A DNA stretch of 64,000 bases from Polynucleobacter sp. Adler-ghost (GTDB taxonomy: Bacteria; Pseudomonadota; Gammaproteobacteria; Burkholderiales; Burkholderiaceae): the NCBI RefSeq assembly GCF_018688495.1, contig NZ_CP061320.1:716586-780585 (forward strand). Reading direction: 5' to 3'. Shown piece by piece: positions 59,909-64,000 of this stretch (positions within the stretch are counted from its first letter, which is position 1; each line of letters starts with the position of its first letter). A program made the translations under genes and the position numbers. Under the pieces are notes generated by a model that saw only the letters and a program-made list of their open reading frames with translations, was not told where the DNA came from and ran no database searches.

Positions 59909-60101
59909 TCAGTAGATTAGACCTGAATCAGAGGGAATTCGTCTATTTTAGGGGATTGCTATAGAATATAGGGCTTACTACCTAGAATCTCATTCAAGAA
60001 GTGGTTTTTTCCGGTAGCAGCGCCGTTCGAACTCAGGCCACAAGCAAGAGACAGAACAGACCAAACAATTTTTTGCCGAAAATTGCAAAGGACGAAAGAA
60101 A

Positions 60102-61889
60102 ATGAATACAAGCAGCGCCGAATTTTTAGCTACTAAAGCTAACCAAGACACAGCAAATACAAATCCCGTAGCGACTCCGCCAGAAATGATTGGTGCTGAG
60201 ATGCTGGTGCAAGCTTTGCACAAAGAGGGTGTTGAATACGTTTGGGGTTACCCAGGCGGTTCTGTTCTCTTTATTTACGATGAAATTTTTAAGCAGGACA
60301 AGTTTGAGCACATTCTTGTTCGCCATGAGCAAGCGGCAGTTCATGCGGCCGATGGCTATGCGCGCGCAACCGGTAAGGTTGGTGTTGCCTTAGTAACTTC
60401 AGGCCCAGGCGTAACCAATGCGGTTACCGGAATTGCGACTGCTTACACTGATTCGATCCCGATGGTGGTCATCAGCGGCAACGTGCCAACCTATGCGATT
60501 GGTGAAGATGCTTTCCAAGAGGCTGATACCGTAGGTATTACTCGCCCAGTGGTCAAGCACAACTTCTTAGTAAAGGACGTGAAAGATCTCCCTTTAGTGA
60601 TTAAGAAGGCTTTCCATATTGCGCAGACTGGCCGTCCAGGTCCAGTATTGATTGATATCCCTAAGGATGTATCTGCAGCTAAAGGACCCTTCGTCTACCC
60701 AGAAACATTGGAGATGCGTTCATACAACCCAGTAGTCAAGGGTCATAGTGGGCAAATTCGTAAAGCCGTTTCTTTATTGCAAGAAGCTGAGCGCCCATTT
60801 ATCTATACCGGTGGTGGCGTGATCTTGGCTGATGCCGCTCCAGAATTAAAAGAGTTTGCTGACTTGCTGGGTTATCCCGTGACCAATACCTTAATGGGTC
60901 TTGGTGGTTTCCCAGGCACTAGCCCTCAGTTTGTGGGCATGCTTGGTATGCACGGTACGTATGAAGCCAATATGGCGATGCAGCACAGTGATGTGTTGAT
61001 TGCAGTTGGCGCACGTTTTGATGATCGTGTGATTGGTAATACCGCTCACTTCGCAAGTCATCCGCGTAAGATTATTCATATTGATATTGATCCATCCGTA
61101 ATTTCCAAGCGGGTGAAAGTAGATGTACCTATCGTTGGTAATCTCAAGGAAGTGTTACAAGAGATGACGGCTCAGCTGAAGGCTGCTGGCCCACGTAAGA
61201 ATGATGCCAAGCTGGCGGCATGGTGGGCACAGATTAATGAGTGGCGTAAAAAAGATTGCCTGAAATACGACGAGGCATCGCAAATCGTCAAACCTCAGTA
61301 CGTAGTTCAAAAATTGTGGGAACTCACTGGTGGTGATGCATTCATTACTTCTGACGTTGGTCAGCATCAAATGTGGGCTGCGCAGTTCTACAAGTTCGAT
61401 AAGCCACGTCGTTGGATTAACTCTGGCGGTCTTGGCACTATGGGTGTTGGTTTGCCATATGCCATGGGTATTAAGAAAGCATTCCCAGATCAAGATGTAT
61501 TTGCCATCACTGGTGAAGGCTCTATTCAGATGTGCATTCAAGAGTTATCCACTTGCAAGCAATACAACACGCCCGTGAAGATCGTCTCTTTGAATAATCG
61601 TTACCTCGGCATGGTTCGTCAATGGCAAGAGTTAACTTATAACAAGCGCTATTCCAGTTCTTATATGGATTCATTGCCTGATTTTGTGAAGTTGGCAGAA
61701 GCCTTTGGACATGTGGGTATGCGCATTGAGAAGAAGTCTGATGTTGAAGGCGCTCTCAAAGAAGCAATTCGTTTAAAAGATCGCACAGTATTTATGGATT
61801 TCCAGACAGACCCAGAGGAAAACGTTTGGCCGATGGTTCAAGCGGGCAAGGGTATTACTGAAATGCTTTTGGGTAGTGAGGACCTCTAA
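60102..61889 (+). CDS. ilvB: Acetolactate synthase, catalytic subunit
   Basis: A 595-residue ThDP-dependent enzyme. GAEMLVQALHKEGVEYVWGYPGGSVLFIYDEIF and the ThDP Glu in HEQAAVHAADGYAR are at the N-terminus. FAD-site FVGMLGMHGTYEANMAM, GARFDDRVIGN and the ThDP/Mg motif GEGSIQMCIQELSTCKQYNTPVKIVSLNNRYLGMVRQWQ follow. It makes acetolactate or acetohydroxybutyrate for valine, leucine and isoleucine. The 193-base leader has a TATAGAAT-type promoter element near 59960 but no Ile/Val/Leu-rich leader peptide. Its stop overlaps the next start. Confidence 0.95.
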   Translation: MNTSSAEFLATKANQDTANTNPVATPPEMIGAEMLVQALHKEGVEYVWGYPGGSVLFIYDEIFKQDKFEHILVRHEQAAVHAADGYARATGKVGVALVTSGPGVTNAVTGIATAYTDSIPMVVISGNVPTYAIGEDAFQEADTVGITRPVVKHNFLVKDVKDLPLVIKKAFHIAQTGRPGPVLIDIPKDVSAAKGPFVYPETLEMRSYNPVVKGHSGQIRKAVSLLQEAERPFIYTGGGVILADAAPELKEFADLLGYPVTNTLMGLGGFPGTSPQFVGMLGMHGTYEANMAMQHSDVLIAVGARFDDRVIGNTAHFASHPRKIIHIDIDPSVISKRVKVDVPIVGNLKEVLQEMTAQLKAAGPRKNDAKLAAWWAQINEWRKKDCLKYDEASQIVKPQYVVQKLWELTGGDAFITSDVGQHQMWAAQFYKFDKPRRWINSGGLGTMGVGLPYAMGIKKAFPDQDVFAITGEGSIQMCIQELSTCKQYNTPVKIVSLNNRYLGMVRQWQELTYNKRYSSSYMDSLPDFVKLAEAFGHVGMRIEKKSDVEGALKEAIRLKDRTVFMDFQTDPEENVWPMVQAGKGITEMLLGSEDL

Positions 61890-62380
61890 TGCGACATATT
61901 ATTTCTGTATTGATAGAGAATGAGCCGGGGGCATTATCCCGTGTGGTTGGCTTATTTTCTGCGCGAGGTTACAACATTGAAACCTTAAGCGTTGCACCTA
62001 CCGAAGATCCATCCTTATCACGCATGACGATTGTCACGATTGGATCTGAGGATGTCATTGAGCAAATCACGAAACACTTAAATCGCTTAGTTGAGGTGGT
62101 TAAGGTTTTTGATTTGACTGAAGGCCCTCATATCGAGCGTGAGCTCATGATGATCAAAGTGCGCGCAGTAGGTAAAGAGCGTGAAGAATTGAAACGTACA
62201 ACGGATATTTTCCGTGGTCGCATCATCGATGTGACTGATAAGAGTTACACCATTGAATTAACTGGTGATGGCGCCAAATTGGATGCCTTCATTGATTCGA
62301 TTGATCGTGCATCGATTCTGGAAACCGTGCGTTCAGGTGGTTCTGGTATTGGGCGCGGTGAACGCATTCTGAAGGTTTAA
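61889..62380 (+). CDS. ilvH: Acetolactate synthase, regulatory subunit
   Basis: A 163-residue protein with the N-terminal ACT domain MRHIISVLIENEPGALSRVVGLFSARGYNIETLSVAPTEDPSLSRMTIVT. The C-terminal domain has ERELMMIKVRA, GRIIDVTDKSYTIELTGDGAKLDAFID and SGGSGIGRGER. It binds valine and gives feedback control to the catalytic subunit. It overlaps ilvB by one base. Confidence 0.96.
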   Translation: MRHIISVLIENEPGALSRVVGLFSARGYNIETLSVAPTEDPSLSRMTIVTIGSEDVIEQITKHLNRLVEVVKVFDLTEGPHIERELMMIKVRAVGKEREELKRTTDIFRGRIIDVTDKSYTIELTGDGAKLDAFIDSIDRASILETVRSGGSGIGRGERILKV

Positions 62381-62388
62381 TTTTTTAA

Positions 62389-63447
<1,059 letters not shown>

Positions 63448-63479
63448 TCAGCAGTAACTTAAAAAGGCTCAGAACAAAG

Positions 63480-64000
63480 ATGATGTATCCGCACCCCATT
63501 ATTGCGAAAGAAGGTTGGCCGTATTTGGCATTAGTGGGGGCTGTTACTTTGCTAGTCCACTATCTTGGTGGCATTGCATGGTCATGGCCTTTGTGGATCA
63601 TCTTCGTCTTTGTTCTGCAGTTCTTCCGCGATCCGCAGCGTATTGCTGCCTTAGGTCGTGATCTCGTGTTATCTCCTGCCGATGGCCGTATCGTCGTAGT
63701 TGAAAAAGCGAATGATCCTTATGCGGGTCGTGAAGCTTTGAAGATTAGTGTTTTTATGAACGTATTTAACGTTCACTCCAACCGTAGCGCAGTCAATGGT
63801 GCGGTAAAAGAGATTCAGTATTTCCCTGGCAAGTTTGTCAATGCCGATTTAGATAAAGCCTCTACCGAGAACGAGCGTAACGCTGTTGTGATCGATGCCA
63901 ACGGTCAAATCGTGACACTAGTTCAGGTTGCAGGTCTGATTGCTCGTCGCATTCTTTGTTATATCCACGTTGGCGATAGACTAAAAGCGGGTGAGCGTTA
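63480..64000 (+). CDS. psd: Phosphatidylserine decarboxylase proenzyme, partial
   Basis: The frame starts at 63480 (a second ATG follows at once) and runs off the window after 173 codons. [18 protein letters not shown] leads into two hydrophobic segments. [21 protein letters not shown] and [13 protein letters not shown] are typical of the short, bacterial psd subfamily (about 215 residues). The pyruvoyl-forming Gly-Ser lies beyond the window. It makes phosphatidylethanolamine in the membrane and follows ilvC by 32 bases, the common Burkholderiales order. Confidence 0.93.
   Translation, partial: MMYPHPIIAKEGWPYLALVGAVTLLVHYLGGIAWSWPLWIIFVFVLQFFRDPQRIAALGRDLVLSPADGRIVVVEKANDPYAGREALKISVFMNVFNVHSNRSAVNGAVKEIQYFPGKFVNADLDKASTENERNAVVIDANGQIVTLVQVAGLIARRILCYIHVGDRLKAGER

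Noticed and set aside
59909..60101. Leader-peptide attenuator for the ilv operon
   Set aside because: No short frame rich in Ile, Val or Leu codons and no terminator/antiterminator pair was seen.
61155..61541. 128-residue minus-strand frame inside ilvB
   Set aside because: Shadow of a conserved gene, with no protein-like features.

Overview
The window looks like a betaproteobacterial chromosome, most likely Burkholderiaceae and close to Polynucleobacter. The base composition is moderate. Gene content and order (phasin; HoxF-like formate dehydrogenase; nadB with divergent nadC-nadA; rdgB-rph-yicC-gmk-rpoZ-spoT-greB; ilvB-ilvH-ilvC-psd; sigma factor with DUF3619/DUF3106/RDD genes; Bug-type binding protein) fit that group. 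Genus is inferred from gene content only.

Layout. (1) <1-5163: right part of an integrated element: partial gene, iteron-rich non-coding stretch, fused primase-helicase, AlpA regulator, coiled protein and tyrosine integrase, ending in a copy of a tRNA-Ser 3' end. (2) 5170-20361: core genes: phasin, YciI protein, periplasmic DUF1080 protein, lipoprotein, NAD-dependent formate dehydrogenase, de novo NAD synthesis (nadB, nadC, nadA), phosphomannomutase/phosphoglucomutase, glucose-6-phosphate isomerase and an L-2-hydroxyglutarate oxidase-like flavoprotein. (3) 20382-29007: tRNA-Ser(UGA) followed by a complete, roughly 8.5 kb element bounded by a 14-bp direct repeat. Its mobility half (integrase, small protein, AlpA, primase, helicase) mirrors the first element, and its left half carries envelope-type cargo. 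(4) 29049-29201: apparent relic of a third element: integrase-arm-like repeats and the 3' half of a tRNA-Arg(UCU). (5) 29299-43331: accessory metabolism: two outer-membrane proteins, an Ntn-type amide hydrolase, an amidohydrolase, an SHP/diheme cytochrome/cytochrome b operon with a sensor kinase, an alkylsulfatase, a CoA-transferase, a Bug binding protein and an enoyl-CoA hydratase. (6) 43360-64000: housekeeping: hemW, rdgB, rph, yicC, gmk, rpoZ, spoT, greB, tRNA-Arg(ACG), an Mla/MCE-type lipid transport operon, an SDR, an FtsX-like permease, an ECF-like sigma cluster, branched-chain amino-acid synthesis and the start of psd.

The most interesting part is the pair of small integrative elements. 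Both use tRNA-Ser 3' ends. Both have the order integrase, overlapping small gene, alpA, primase, helicase, and both have a cluster of short repeats at the end of the replication genes that could be an origin. One encodes primase and helicase as a single 701-residue protein, the other as 200- and 500-residue proteins. This layout resembles Gram-negative phage-inducible chromosomal islands and P4-like satellites, but no capsid, terminase or other packaging gene is visible in the parts seen here.
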